Shown: positions 43,000 to 52,035 of the stretch, piece by piece | Layout: the number at the start of each line of letters is the position of its first letter | Position numbering within the stretch: position 1 is the stretch's first letter | Assembly (NCBI GenBank): GCA_966211965.1 | Contig: CBIHON010000014.1 | Coordinates: 1-64,000, forward strand | Direction: 5' to 3' | From: CBIHON01 sp966211965 | Lineage (GTDB): Bacteria; Pseudomonadota; Gammaproteobacteria; Burkholderiales; Burkholderiaceae_D | DNA: 64,000 bases | Made by a program: the position numbers and the translations under genes | The notes under the pieces: model-generated | Seen by the model: the letters and a program-made list of their open reading frames with translations, nothing else | The model's database searches: none | Told to the model about the DNA's origin: nothing

Positions 43000-44907
43000 G
43001 TGTTAAAGATTGATGTTGTCTCCTACCAGGGCAAGCCGATGGCCAGCCCGATTACTGCCGTGTTCAATAGTGAGGGCGGCGGGATTGGGCGGCATCCCGA
43101 TTGCTTTTTGGCCTTGCCCGACCCGATGCGGCATTTATCGCGACAGCATGCCCAGATCAACTGGCGCGGTGACGGTTACCTGATCAAGAACACGACCGGG
43201 AACAACTTTGTAGTCGTCAATGGCCATACCTTGCATGCCAATGAGTTTTGCGTGCTGGAGCAAGGCCATCAAATTTATATCGGCCACTATTTGCTCGAAG
43301 TCTCGGCGCTTGATGTCTCGGCTGTTCCTGCTCCTGCAGCACCTGAGACGTCTCAGGTGCCTCAAGCAAGCACGCCGGGGGCCATGCCGGATCAAATAGC
43401 CCAGAAAAGCCGCGAGGAGCGTTTTTTTGATGTGGCTGGCCCGGATGCCTTCGATGCCTCGGAAAATGTCTCCTCGGCCTCTTTAAGGCCCGCAGAAACG
43501 GTGGCCGCCGCTGCCGCTCATGATGATTTTTTGTCGCCGTCTTTCGGACAGCCCGGCACGCATTCGCCGGCGCATTCTTCGGCGCCGTTTTCCGATAATC
43601 CGTTTGACATTCTCAGTGCGAAGGACGATACCAGTCTTCCGGCCGATCCCCTGATTAATCCCGCCGATCTGAATCTGGCACAGATCGAGCCGCAACGCCG
43701 TGCCGACGCCCATGCCAACCCTTTTGCTCTGCCTTCGCTGGACGCGCGCAACGCGGCTGATCCCTTGCGCGATCGGGCAGGGGATGTGTCCTTGCGAGGT
43801 CTGCTGCGTCAGCCAAAAAACATCGACGATCTGTACAGTGACTCGACCCCGTCTTTGCCGGGACTGGACCCCTTGGCCGACATTGAACCGGCTGGCGCCA
43901 TGACGCCGTTCGAAACGCACAAGTCGCTTGATCCCTTGGCTCTTTTTGGCACCGATTCCGGCACCGTAAATTCCTTGCTGGATTTGGCGCCATCAACGGT
44001 GATGGACGATCATGCGGATCAGTTGGTGATGCACCTGGACCTGCCGCGGGCCATGCTCGCGCCGGAGGAAAATGCAGGGCAGTCGTCGTCCTCCGAATGT
44101 GTCGCAATGGAAGCGGTAAGCGAGCCGGCAGTTGTCGTCCCGACGCCGCCGGAGCAGGTGCAGCAAGCTCAGGTGCAAACGCCCGCCGCTCCGCAGCCGG
44201 CCCCCGTACCGCAGCCGACAGCGGCTCCCGCTACGCAGGCACAAGCGCCCATGCAGGGCCGGCGTGCCGCCGATGCGGTTCCGATGACGCATGATGAACA
44301 TCAGCTCCTGATCCAAGCCTTCCTCGACAGCGCAGGCGTGCCGAAAGAAATGGTCCCGCAACGCTTGACGCCGGAATTCATGGCCACAGTCGGTGCAATG
44401 CTGTTTACCGCCATGCAGGGAACGGTCGACCTGATTGCCGCTCGTGCCGCCACCAAGCGCGAGGTCAAGGCGGAAATGACGCTGATACTGCCAGTGCAAA
44501 ATAATCCGCTGAAGTTCGTACCGGACGGCAAAGCGGCGTTGATTCACATGTTCGGCAAGCAGATACCCGGATTCCTGGGGCCGATCGATGCGATGCGCGA
44601 TGCCTATCAGGATTTGCGCGCACATCAAGTCGGCGTATTTGCCGGCATGCGTGCTGCGCTGGCCGAAGTGCTGCAACGCTTCAGTCCCGCCGACGTAGAG
44701 AAGCGGCTGGATCAACTGTCGATGATCGACAATCTCATGCCGAGCCATCGCAAGGCCAAGCTATGGGATTTGTACGGGCAGCAATTCAAGAAAATCTATG
44801 CCGAGGCAGAGGAAGATTTCGACGTGATATTCGGCGATGCTTTTGCGGTCGCTTATGAGGAACAAACCAAGTCGATGCGCGAGGATGCGGCGTCGGCCCG
44901 GAATTGA
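43000..44907 (+). CDS. tagH: T6SS FHA-domain protein TagH
   Basis: A 635-aa protein. Residues about 1-100 are an FHA domain (GGGIGRHPDCFLALPDPMRH, SRQHAQI, NTTGNNFVVVNGH) that binds phosphothreonine. A long Ala/Pro/Asp-rich linker follows (105-425), then the conserved T6SS C-terminal domain (DEHQLLIQAFLDSAGVPKEM ... DVIFGDAFAVAYEEQ). GTG 43000 has AAAGGTG upstream. FHA proteins link the PpkA kinase to T6SS assembly; a PpkA-type gene lies in the same locus. Confidence 0.92.
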   Translation: MLKIDVVSYQGKPMASPITAVFNSEGGGIGRHPDCFLALPDPMRHLSRQHAQINWRGDGYLIKNTTGNNFVVVNGHTLHANEFCVLEQGHQIYIGHYLLEVSALDVSAVPAPAAPETSQVPQASTPGAMPDQIAQKSREERFFDVAGPDAFDASENVSSASLRPAETVAAAAAHDDFLSPSFGQPGTHSPAHSSAPFSDNPFDILSAKDDTSLPADPLINPADLNLAQIEPQRRADAHANPFALPSLDARNAADPLRDRAGDVSLRGLLRQPKNIDDLYSDSTPSLPGLDPLADIEPAGAMTPFETHKSLDPLALFGTDSGTVNSLLDLAPSTVMDDHADQLVMHLDLPRAMLAPEENAGQSSSSECVAMEAVSEPAVVVPTPPEQVQQAQVQTPAAPQPAPVPQPTAAPATQAQAPMQGRRAADAVPMTHDEHQLLIQAFLDSAGVPKEMVPQRLTPEFMATVGAMLFTAMQGTVDLIAARAATKREVKAEMTLILPVQNNPLKFVPDGKAALIHMFGKQIPGFLGPIDAMRDAYQDLRAHQVGVFAGMRAALAEVLQRFSPADVEKRLDQLSMIDNLMPSHRKAKLWDLYGQQFKKIYAEAEEDFDVIFGDAFAVAYEEQTKSMREDAASARN

Positions 44908-44982
44908 CGCGTAATCAGGCGTTCGAACGCCTAAAGAGCTGAGCTGTTTTTTTCTATCCATTTCGTTTGTTTGGAGTGTCTG

Positions 44983-45705
44983 ATGATAAAGAGCGTCTCC
45001 TGTAAATTGAGCTTGCTGTCGGCTTGCACCGTATTGCTGTCTAGCTGCGCGATACCTTTCTGTCCCGCGCCGGCGCCCGAGGTGGAGCGCTCCACGCCGC
45101 CTGCCGGCATGCTAACCTTGCCTACGGTTCAACTGCCGCCGAACGCTGGGCATCTCGATCTGCCGCTTGATTTGGCATGGAAAAACATCCAGGCCAACGC
45201 CAAACTGGGCGCCTATCGAATTGTCGGCGTCCGGCCTTTCCCCTATACGATCAATTTACGACTGACCGGCGATCCGCAGCGTTACATCGACTGCGGCATG
45301 ATCACCGTTCCGGAGTCGCCGACGTCCCAGGCAACCCAGTTCCCCGGTGCGAAAAGCTCACAGGATTACCGCATCCTTATCAAGCAGATTCCGTATCAGG
45401 TCAAGCGGCGTATCGCGCTGGAAATACAAGCGACCGTGCGCCTCGATCCTTACGGCAACCAGACTTACTATTGGGTCGAGGCCGACTATCATGTGACACG
45501 CGAACAAAACGCCACGTCGAACCGCGGCCCGGCGATCAAGGCGCGCGACACCATTCATTTCAGGAACAACGAAGAGGCGGTATTCAAGAATGCGCCGACT
45601 CGATGCAAGAGCAGCGATCAGTTGAGCGCGGATATTGGCACTTGGCTGAGCGGCAATCACAACGCGGATGTACCCAACGCGAAGGTGCTGTCGGCCTCGA
45701 ATTGA
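44983..45705 (+). CDS. T6SS-linked lipoprotein
   Basis: A 240-aa lipoprotein. ATG 44983 (GGAGTG upstream) begins MIKSVSCKLSLLSACTVLLS then SCAIP, a lipobox with Cys at 22. The mature protein has VGVRPFPYTINLRLTGDPQR and IDCGMITVPES, beta-rich, with no recognised family. Located 75 bp after tagH on the same strand and ended by a palindrome and terminator, so it belongs to the tagH transcript. Probable outer-membrane accessory component; role unknown. Confidence 0.72.
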   Translation: MIKSVSCKLSLLSACTVLLSSCAIPFCPAPAPEVERSTPPAGMLTLPTVQLPPNAGHLDLPLDLAWKNIQANAKLGAYRIVGVRPFPYTINLRLTGDPQRYIDCGMITVPESPTSQATQFPGAKSSQDYRILIKQIPYQVKRRIALEIQATVRLDPYGNQTYYWVEADYHVTREQNATSNRGPAIKARDTIHFRNNEEAVFKNAPTRCKSSDQLSADIGTWLSGNHNADVPNAKVLSASN

Positions 45706-45718
45706 GACGGGAATGGTC

Positions 45719-45842
45719 TAGAGCAGTTTCATCCTGACCGTACACGGCCAATCTTGCGCCTGCGATGCTCACCGTACCATTCGTACGGTTGCGCTTCCCG
45801 GCTCAACCTTGGCTCCTGTACAGTCAGGCTGAAACTGCTCTA
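45719..45842. repeat. Palindromic element G, 124 bp
   Basis: Starts TAGAGCAGTTTCATCCTG and ends GCTCTA, with CTAG at both edges. The arms pair at 24 of 26 positions; the centre is ACCGTAC-CATTC-GTACGGT (45771-45789). It shares its plan and several blocks (CCTGACCGTAC, then CCAATCT, then central GTAC hairpin, then GC(T)TCC) with element B at 5944. Lies 13 bp after the lipoprotein stop and 7 bp before the terminator. Confidence 0.9.
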
Positions 45843-45849
45843 GTGTTGA

Positions 45850-45882
45850 AAAAATGTCCGGGCTGGTCCCGGACATTTTTTT
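45850..45882. terminator. Bidirectional terminator between the lipoprotein and tssC
   Basis: Perfect ATGTCCGGG-CTGGT-CCCGGACAT flanked by A5 on the left and T7 on the right, 20 bp after the tssC stop. Serves both converging T6SS transcripts. Confidence 0.9.
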
Positions 45883-45902
45883 GTTTGGGTTTGGGTTTGG
45901 GC

Positions 45903-47399
45903 TTAGCCTTCGCCTTCCTTAACCGATGGCAGCTTGGAGACCAGGCGCAGCGAAACAGTCAAGCCTTCCAATTGATAGTGAGGGCGCAGGAAGAATTTCG
46001 ACGTGTAGTAGCCGGGATTGTCCTGCACTTCTTCGACCTGGATTTCCGCTGCTGCAAGCGGTTTTCTGGCCTTGGTTTCTTGCGAAGAATTGAGCGGGTC
46101 GCCATCAACATATTGCATGATCCAGTCGTTGAGCCAACGCTCCATGTCCTCGCGTTCCCTGAATGAGCCGATCTTGTCGCGCACGATGCATTTCAGGTAA
46201 TGAGCGAAGCGGCAGCAAGCGAACAGGTAAGGCAGACGTGCCGACAAGTTCGCATTTGCGGTGGCGTCGGGATCGACGTATTCAATTGGTTTCTGCAAAG
46301 ACTGGGCACCGATGAATGCCGCCACGTCGGAATTCTTGCGATGGATTAACGGCATGAAACCGTTCTTCGCAAGCTCTGCTTCACGCCGGTCCGAAATCGC
46401 AATTTCGGTCGGGCATTTCATGTCCACGCCGCCGTCGTCGGTCGGGAAGGTATGGCAAGGCAAGTCTTCCACGATCCCGCCGGATTCGACGCCGCGAATC
46501 GAGGTGCACCATCCGAAGTACTTGAACGAACGGTTGATGTTGACAGCCATTGCATAGGCCGAGTTGGCCCAGGTATAACGGGTATGGTCGGCGCTATTGG
46601 TGTCTTCTTCGAAATCGAATTCGTCGACAGGATTGGTTCTTGCGCCATATGGCAGACGCGCCAGGAAGCGCGGCATGGCCAGGCCGATGTAGCGCGAATC
46701 TTCCGACTCGCGCAAACTGCGCCATGCTGCATATTCGGTATTTTGGAAAATCTTGGTCAGGTCGCGCGGGTTCGCCAGCTCCTGCCAGGAGTCCATTTGC
46801 ATCACGGTCGGCGACGCACCGGAGATAAACGGGCTGTGGGCCGCAGCGGAAATTCTTGCTAATTCGCGCAGCATTTCGACATCGGGCGGGCTATGGTCGA
46901 AGTGATAATCGCCGACCAGGCAACCATAGGGTTCGCCGCCGAACTGGCCGTATTCTTCTTCATAGGCTTTCTTGAAGATCGGACTCTGATCCCAGCCGAT
47001 TCCCTTGTGGCGTTTCAGCGTGCGGGCCAAGTCTTTCTTGGAAATGCTCATGACCCGGATTTTCAGTAATTCGTCGGTTTCGGTATTGTTGACCAGATAG
47101 TGCAGACCGCGCCACGCCCCTTCCAGTTGCTGAAAATCGGCGTGGTGGAGGATCTGGTTCACTTGTTCGCTCAATTTGCGGTCGATCTCTGCGATGATGC
47201 TTTCGATGGTCTTGTAGGCGTCATGTGAGGCGACGACGGTATTGGCCAAAGCGTGTTCGGCCAGGGTCTTGACCGCGTTCTCAACCGCCTGTCGCGCTTG
47301 ATCGGTTTTCGGCTTGAACTCTTTGTCTAGCAGACTTGAAAATTCATTGGATTCAAGAGTCTGTTGCTGAAGTGCGGCTTCTTTGTGCAGGGCGGTCAT
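45903..47399 (-). CDS. tssC: T6SS sheath large subunit TssC
   Basis: A 498-aa VipB/ImpC protein. LEGAWRGLHYLVNNTETDEL, YDHxP-type SPPDVEMLRELARISAAAHS, FMPLIHRKNSDVAAFIGAQS and the C-terminal RPHYQLEGLTVSLRLVSKLP are family hallmarks at typical length. With TssB it forms the contractile sheath around the Hcp tube. Follows tssB by 36 bp and ends at a bidirectional terminator. Confidence 0.96.
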   Translation of the reverse strand: MTALHKEAALQQQTLESNEFSSLLDKEFKPKTDQARQAVENAVKTLAEHALANTVVASHDAYKTIESIIAEIDRKLSEQVNQILHHADFQQLEGAWRGLHYLVNNTETDELLKIRVMSISKKDLARTLKRHKGIGWDQSPIFKKAYEEEYGQFGGEPYGCLVGDYHFDHSPPDVEMLRELARISAAAHSPFISGASPTVMQMDSWQELANPRDLTKIFQNTEYAAWRSLRESEDSRYIGLAMPRFLARLPYGARTNPVDEFDFEEDTNSADHTRYTWANSAYAMAVNINRSFKYFGWCTSIRGVESGGIVEDLPCHTFPTDDGGVDMKCPTEIAISDRREAELAKNGFMPLIHRKNSDVAAFIGAQSLQKPIEYVDPDATANANLSARLPYLFACCRFAHYLKCIVRDKIGSFREREDMERWLNDWIMQYVDGDPLNSSQETKARKPLAAAEIQVEEVQDNPGYYTSKFFLRPHYQLEGLTVSLRLVSKLPSVKEGEG

Positions 47400-47435
47400 T
47401 CCATTCTCCGTTGATGGCGATGTATGGATCGGTGT

Positions 47436-48002
47436 TTAGTTGGCGGTGCCTGGCGCGCTATCAGCTGCGGGGGCATCGGTCTTTTTGGGAGCGGCGGCAA
47501 GGCTCTTGAGCAGGGCAGGGTCTTGCAATACCTGCGCGAGCAATTCTTCGGCGCCGGTTTTGCCATCCATATAGGACAACAGGTTGGAGAGTTCAGTGCG
47601 CGCCTGCAGCAACTTGTTGAGCGAATCGACATTGCGGGCGATGGCAGCGGGCGAAAAGTCGTCCATGCTTTCGAAAGTCAAGTCGATGCTGATCTCGCCT
47701 TCGCCTGTCAGCGTGTTGGGTACGCGGAACGCGACGCGCGGCTTGATCGCTTTCATGCGTTCGTCGAAGTTGTCGATGTCGATTTCAAGGAACTTGCGAT
47801 CGGCAACCGGCGGCAGCGGTTCGGTCGGTTTACCCGACAAATCCGACATGACGCCCATCACGAACGGAAGCTGGATTTTTTTCTCCGAGCCGTAAGTTTC
47901 CACATCATATTCAATTTGCACGCGCGGAGCCCGATTCCGGGCAATAAACTTTTGTCCGCTCCGTCCGATCTTGGTCACTGCTTTTGTTTTGACGCCTGAC
48001 AT
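47436..48002 (-). CDS. tssB: T6SS sheath small subunit TssB
   Basis: A 188-aa VipA/ImpB protein: RNRAPRVQIEYDVETYGSEK, LPFVMGVMSDLSGKP, DIDNFDERMKAIKPRVAFRV and LTFESMDDFSPAAIARNV match the family throughout. The C-terminus is Ala/Pro-rich and slightly extended. It pairs with TssC in sheath protomers, and its N-terminal helix is the known contact of TagJ in H1-type systems. Between tssA and tssC. Confidence 0.96.
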   Translation of the reverse strand: MSGVKTKAVTKIGRSGQKFIARNRAPRVQIEYDVETYGSEKKIQLPFVMGVMSDLSGKPTEPLPPVADRKFLEIDIDNFDERMKAIKPRVAFRVPNTLTGEGEISIDLTFESMDDFSPAAIARNVDSLNKLLQARTELSNLLSYMDGKTGAEELLAQVLQDPALLKSLAAAPKKTDAPAADSAPGTAN

Positions 48003-48044
48003 AATGTCGTCTCGCTTATGAAAGAATTACCGGTTTCTAAAAAA

Positions 48045-49073
48045 TTATTCTGCTGCCTTGGGTCCTGCTATGGTCTCGATTCGAGGTAATGCGTCCGGCG
48101 CCATCTCTTTCATAATGTCCATGAAGGACATGGACATCACCCGCAATGCCCGCATGAGCAGCAGAGGGGCCGGATTGGTTGGTTCATGTTGCTTGAAGTA
48201 CTGGCACATCAACTCTATGGCACGCTCGACGTCTTGCCTGGAATTGATGGCCCCGAGGCTGGGGGTAGGGCTGGCAACCGGCAATGCCACCGGCGTGCCG
48301 GTTTCAGGATCTGTGACAATCGGCGCTTCAGCTTGCGGCGTCGGCTCGATGCACTGCTGGCAGAAGCGCAAGGTCGACTCCACCAACTGCTTGGGCGCGG
48401 CCAGATCCGGTGCGTCCGATTCCGCCAACGCCACCTTGCCCTGCGCTTCGATGCTATTCAACGCAATGCTGCAACGCTCCAGGTGCTGCAAGGGGCTGGC
48501 GTCAGCCTGCAATCCCTGTTTGAGTATCAGCATGACTTGATCGCGGGTGAGATTGCCCTCGGTCTTGTTGTTCATGCTGACTTGCTCGATATCGCGCAAG
48601 CTCAAGCTGGTGTTCTGATGTTTCAGCACTACACAATTACGTGCATCGCGCATGAATCCGAGCGGATTGGACAAGGCTGAAATCGCAAAAAAGCGCGCCA
48701 GCGGGTCCAACTCCCCATCAATTTCCAATGCCGGGTGCAGCGAATTCCAGTAGGCCTGCACCAACCCGGCAAATAATTCCAATCCGGTACTTAGACCGGG
48801 CAAGCCTTGAGTGTGGATCAAGGCACGAAGATAGTGGTTTGCAATCCGCAGATCCTTGCTGCGTGCCAATAACTGTTTTGCCTGTCGTGCCGCTTGCAGC
48901 CAATCCGGTTCCTCGGCGGGGATAACGGCCTCGCCATATTGCTGTTCCGGCCGCCCCTCGACCAGGCTCTCCAGCAAGACGAACTCCGGGTCGTACTCAA
49001 GATTCGGGCCGCAAGGCGCGTCGTCCTGAATGGGGTTGAGTAATTGTTGAAAATCGAGATCGAAGGCGTGCAT
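48045..49073 (-). CDS. tssA: T6SS baseplate/tail assembly protein TssA
   Basis: A 342-aa protein with the ImpA N-terminal domain (about 8-125: LNPIQDDAPCGPNLEYDPEF, EEPDWLQAARQAKQLLARSK, DLRIANHYLRALIHTQGL) and a helical C-terminal domain (SRQDVERAIELMCQYFKQHE, NPAPLLLMRALRVMSMSFMD), the short TssA form. It caps or initiates sheath and tube growth. First gene of the minus-strand tssABC unit, divergent from ppkA. Confidence 0.93.
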   Translation of the reverse strand: MHAFDLDFQQLLNPIQDDAPCGPNLEYDPEFVLLESLVEGRPEQQYGEAVIPAEEPDWLQAARQAKQLLARSKDLRIANHYLRALIHTQGLPGLSTGLELFAGLVQAYWNSLHPALEIDGELDPLARFFAISALSNPLGFMRDARNCVVLKHQNTSLSLRDIEQVSMNNKTEGNLTRDQVMLILKQGLQADASPLQHLERCSIALNSIEAQGKVALAESDAPDLAAPKQLVESTLRFCQQCIEPTPQAEAPIVTDPETGTPVALPVASPTPSLGAINSRQDVERAIELMCQYFKQHEPTNPAPLLLMRALRVMSMSFMDIMKEMAPDALPRIETIAGPKAAE

Positions 49074-49366
49074 AAAATAAAAGCCTTATTTGCAATTGTA
49101 AATATAATAACATGCTATTATTAAAAAAGCATGGGATGGTTTGCAATTATTTTATGTTTCGGAAAGCATTAATTTTTTTATTCGCCGTTGCGGTTTGTTC
49201 GTGTTACAACAGATGTAATTTTAATTGATTGCTTATATAATAATATATTGTGAATATTATAATGATAGGTTAGCATTTGGTTTGTTGATGCTAATAAAAT
49301 TCATAATTTAAAAATCAAAATAATACATGCTTATTACTGTTGTTTTGATATTTTACCGATCCTCAC
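49074..49366. promoter_or_regulatory. AT-rich divergent regulatory region between tssA and ppkA
   Basis: About 290 bp far richer in A+T than the flanking genes, with many TATAAT-like and TTGCAA boxes and an inverted CATGC/GCATG pair (49111-49133). It must hold the promoters of tssABC (minus) and of the ppkA-hcp-tss operon (plus). Strong AT richness suits silencing by an H-NS-like protein; no specific activator site recognised. Confidence 0.6.
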
Positions 49367-51208
49367 ATGGCTGATAATCCAGTTGCGCTTCCTCTTCGCA
49401 CGCAGATTCGCGAATACGAAATTCAAGAGTTGGTCGGAAGCGGCGGCTTCGGTTTCGTCTATCGTGCCAAGGACCATACGTTGCAGCGTAGCGTCGCACT
49501 CAAGGAATATTTCCCCGCCTCCATTGCCATGCGTGGCGAGGACGGTGTGGTGCGAGCCCGCCTTTCCACGCAAAATGCCGTCTATAAGCGTGGTCTGGAC
49601 AGCTTCCTGGGTGAGGCTCGGGTGCTCGCCCAGTTTGACGATCCAGCGGTAGTCAAGGTCCATTTCTTTTGGGAGCAAGACGGCACTGCCTACATGGTAA
49701 TGCCGTTTTATGATGGGATTACGCTGCGCGGTTTGGTGCGCCATCACCGGGACTTGATTACGGTGGAGTGGCTGAAGGCATTTATTTTGCGCATCACGGA
49801 TGTGCTCGGCAGGCTGCACGATGCCGGTACCTATCATCGGGATTTGTCGCCTGAAAATATTTTGATATTGGAATCGGGCGGCTTGGTATTGCTTGATTTC
49901 GGTTCTTCGCGTCAGGCATTGGCAGATCTGGCTGGCGGTAACGACGTCGTCTTGAAACCCGGCTATGCGCCGATCGAACAATACGTGGCCGACGATTCGC
50001 TCGCTCAAGGTGCCTGGACCGATCTGTATGGACTCGGCGCAGTACTGCATTTCATACTGGAAGGGAAGGCGCCGCCGGCATCGATTACGCGTTTGCAGCA
50101 GGATACCTACGAGATGTTGCTTGGAAAGCGCGAGCGCTATCCTGCGGTGCCGGCCAAGATTCTTGCCGCGATCGATCTTTGCCTCGCGGTGCAACCTGAT
50201 CGGCGTCCGCAAAATGTGGCGAAACTCAAGGAGTTATTCGCCATCTCCGAGGATCGCATAGCGGAAGATTTCGATCTGTATCAGGGTGTGGGGTTGCCGA
50301 CGCAATTCGCTGCTACCACCCTTCTTGTGGTCGATGACGAAGATGAGCTGACGATTCCTCTCGATCCCATAGCGATGCTGTCTCCGGAAAGCAATTCCGT
50401 CTCTGTCGCCAGTCCTGCGGCGATTACCCGTTCGGATGTGGCGCCCGTTAAGCCGGAAAGCGACGCGGCTGCTGTGCCAATGGAACCGACGATGCGGGGC
50501 GAGATCGCGGGCGCGCAGAAGGAGAGCCCCGAGCCGACACCACGCGCTGCAAGAGAAATGCCGAACCGCCGCGCAGCTTTGCTTGGGTTGGCCGCATTCG
50601 TGGTGCTTTGTTCCATCGGGTTGTGGACATATTTATCGATATCGCCGCCTTGGAAGCGCACGTCGCCCATAGCCTCGGTTCCGGCCATTCAATTAAAGCC
50701 TTCGCCTTCCCTGGAAGGGCAAAACAACACTCAGGTGGCTCAGGCCAATCCGGGTGCGACGCTGCCGCCTTTGCCGTCTGACAATGCTGCCGTTTCATCC
50801 GGCGTCGGCAATCCGGGCGCCGCAGTTGAGTCGCCTCCGGCAGGCGGCGCGACGAGTGGGAAGCAGGCGAGCAAGCCTGTGCCGCCGGTGCCTCCTGATC
50901 CGGTTAAACCGGCGGCCATGTCGCCTTCGGAACAGGTGCCGCTGCCTCCGAAAGCAGCGCCTGACGGCGCCGTAACGGTGGCGCTGCCACCGCCGACTGC
51001 GAATGGCGTGGTGCGCCTGAATATCAAGCCATGGGGGAAATTGTCGGTCAATGGTCAGGCGCGGGGTGCTACGCCACCACTTAACCAACTGAAGCTTGCC
51101 CCGGGAAAATACCAGATCGAGATCAGCAATCCTGGGTTCCAAAGCTACTCGCGGGAATTGGAAGTGCTGCCCGGAGCAACCACCCTCATCAAACATCAAT
51201 TCGAGTAA
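49367..51208 (+). CDS. ppkA: T6SS Ser/Thr protein kinase PpkA-like, with PEGA domain
   Basis: A 613-aa membrane kinase. Gly loop GSGGFG (24-29), Lys46 in VALKEYF, catalytic HRDLSPEN (157-164) and DFG (177-179) are intact. A linker leads to one span (about 405-425), then a Pro/Ala-rich periplasmic stretch and a PEGA-type domain at the end (RLNIKPWGKLSVNGQARGAT, APGKYQIEISNPGF). PpkA phosphorylates the FHA protein to switch on T6SS in threonine-phosphorylation pathways; tagH is in this locus, but no PppA phosphatase is seen. Starts the rightward operon. Confidence 0.88.
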   Translation: MADNPVALPLRTQIREYEIQELVGSGGFGFVYRAKDHTLQRSVALKEYFPASIAMRGEDGVVRARLSTQNAVYKRGLDSFLGEARVLAQFDDPAVVKVHFFWEQDGTAYMVMPFYDGITLRGLVRHHRDLITVEWLKAFILRITDVLGRLHDAGTYHRDLSPENILILESGGLVLLDFGSSRQALADLAGGNDVVLKPGYAPIEQYVADDSLAQGAWTDLYGLGAVLHFILEGKAPPASITRLQQDTYEMLLGKRERYPAVPAKILAAIDLCLAVQPDRRPQNVAKLKELFAISEDRIAEDFDLYQGVGLPTQFAATTLLVVDDEDELTIPLDPIAMLSPESNSVSVASPAAITRSDVAPVKPESDAAAVPMEPTMRGEIAGAQKESPEPTPRAAREMPNRRAALLGLAAFVVLCSIGLWTYLSISPPWKRTSPIASVPAIQLKPSPSLEGQNNTQVAQANPGATLPPLPSDNAAVSSGVGNPGAAVESPPAGGATSGKQASKPVPPVPPDPVKPAAMSPSEQVPLPPKAAPDGAVTVALPPPTANGVVRLNIKPWGKLSVNGQARGATPPLNQLKLAPGKYQIEISNPGFQSYSRELEVLPGATTLIKHQFE

Positions 51209-51211
51209 TAC

Positions 51212-52030
51212 ATGAACAGTATCCGACACGGCAGTTCCTTCTTTGCGCGGTGCGCGAAACGCCATGGCATGGCAGGCGTGAGCCTGCTTCTGCTGGCGCT
51301 GGGTTTGGCGTCGGCCGCCTCTGCTCAATCCGGCCCATATTCGCAAAGGAGCGGCAGGCAGGAATCCGTTCAGCAAGAGATAAGCGGTGGCAAAGGTCTG
51401 GCTGAAAAGCGTTTGGGGCAGGGGGTTTCCTATTACTACGAAGGACGTTATGCCTTGTCCTCAAAGTTGATTCGCGAAGCGCTGGCGCTCAAACTGGCGC
51501 ATCCGGCTGACGAGGCGATGGCGCATCAATACTTGGCCTTTTTCTACTGCTTGCACGATCTCGCTGATCAATGCGAGCAGGAATTCCGATTGGCTTTGAG
51601 CGGACCGATGCCGATCGAATTGTCCTCCAGCGAGCGCGACAATCCTGCTTGGCGCGAGATCTACGCACGTGTGCGCAGCCAAACCTATGGCCTGCCTTCC
51701 GGGAACGTCGCACGCGGCCGTTTTGGCGGGCGCATCGAAGAGATCCACGATCACGACCCGAATAGTGCGCCTATCGGCCAAGTGGTCAACTGGGGCAAGT
51801 CGAACGACAGGTTTGCCGCGCGGTTGCGGCTCGCGGTCGAGCCTTGGGGAGATGTCTACATCAATCAACAGAAAGTGGCGACCTCGCCGCCGGTAAAGGA
51901 GGTGACATTGTCGCCCGGGATTTACACGATCGAAATCCGCAATGCCGAGTTGCCGGCTTTCGTTCAAACCATCGCGTTGAAAGCGCAGACGTCTTACCGT
52001 CTGATTTATCAATTTGACCCTAACCAGTGA
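51212..52030 (+). CDS. Exported TPR/PEGA-like T6SS accessory protein
   Basis: A 272-aa protein; the signal (MAGVSLLLLALGLASAASAQ) is best placed if translation starts at the internal Met20, but the ATG at 51212 is three bases after ppkA. A helical repeat region (LGQGVSYYYEGRYALSSKLI, DEAMAHQYLAFFYCLHDLAD) is followed by a PEGA-like end (RLAVEPWGDVYINQQKVATS, SPGIYTIEIRNAELP) strikingly like the ppkA tail. Probably a periplasmic partner of PpkA. No named family. Confidence 0.7.
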   Translation: MNSIRHGSSFFARCAKRHGMAGVSLLLLALGLASAASAQSGPYSQRSGRQESVQQEISGGKGLAEKRLGQGVSYYYEGRYALSSKLIREALALKLAHPADEAMAHQYLAFFYCLHDLADQCEQEFRLALSGPMPIELSSSERDNPAWREIYARVRSQTYGLPSGNVARGRFGGRIEEIHDHDPNSAPIGQVVNWGKSNDRFAARLRLAVEPWGDVYINQQKVATSPPVKEVTLSPGIYTIEIRNAELPAFVQTIALKAQTSYRLIYQFDPNQ

Positions 52031-52035
52031 TAACC

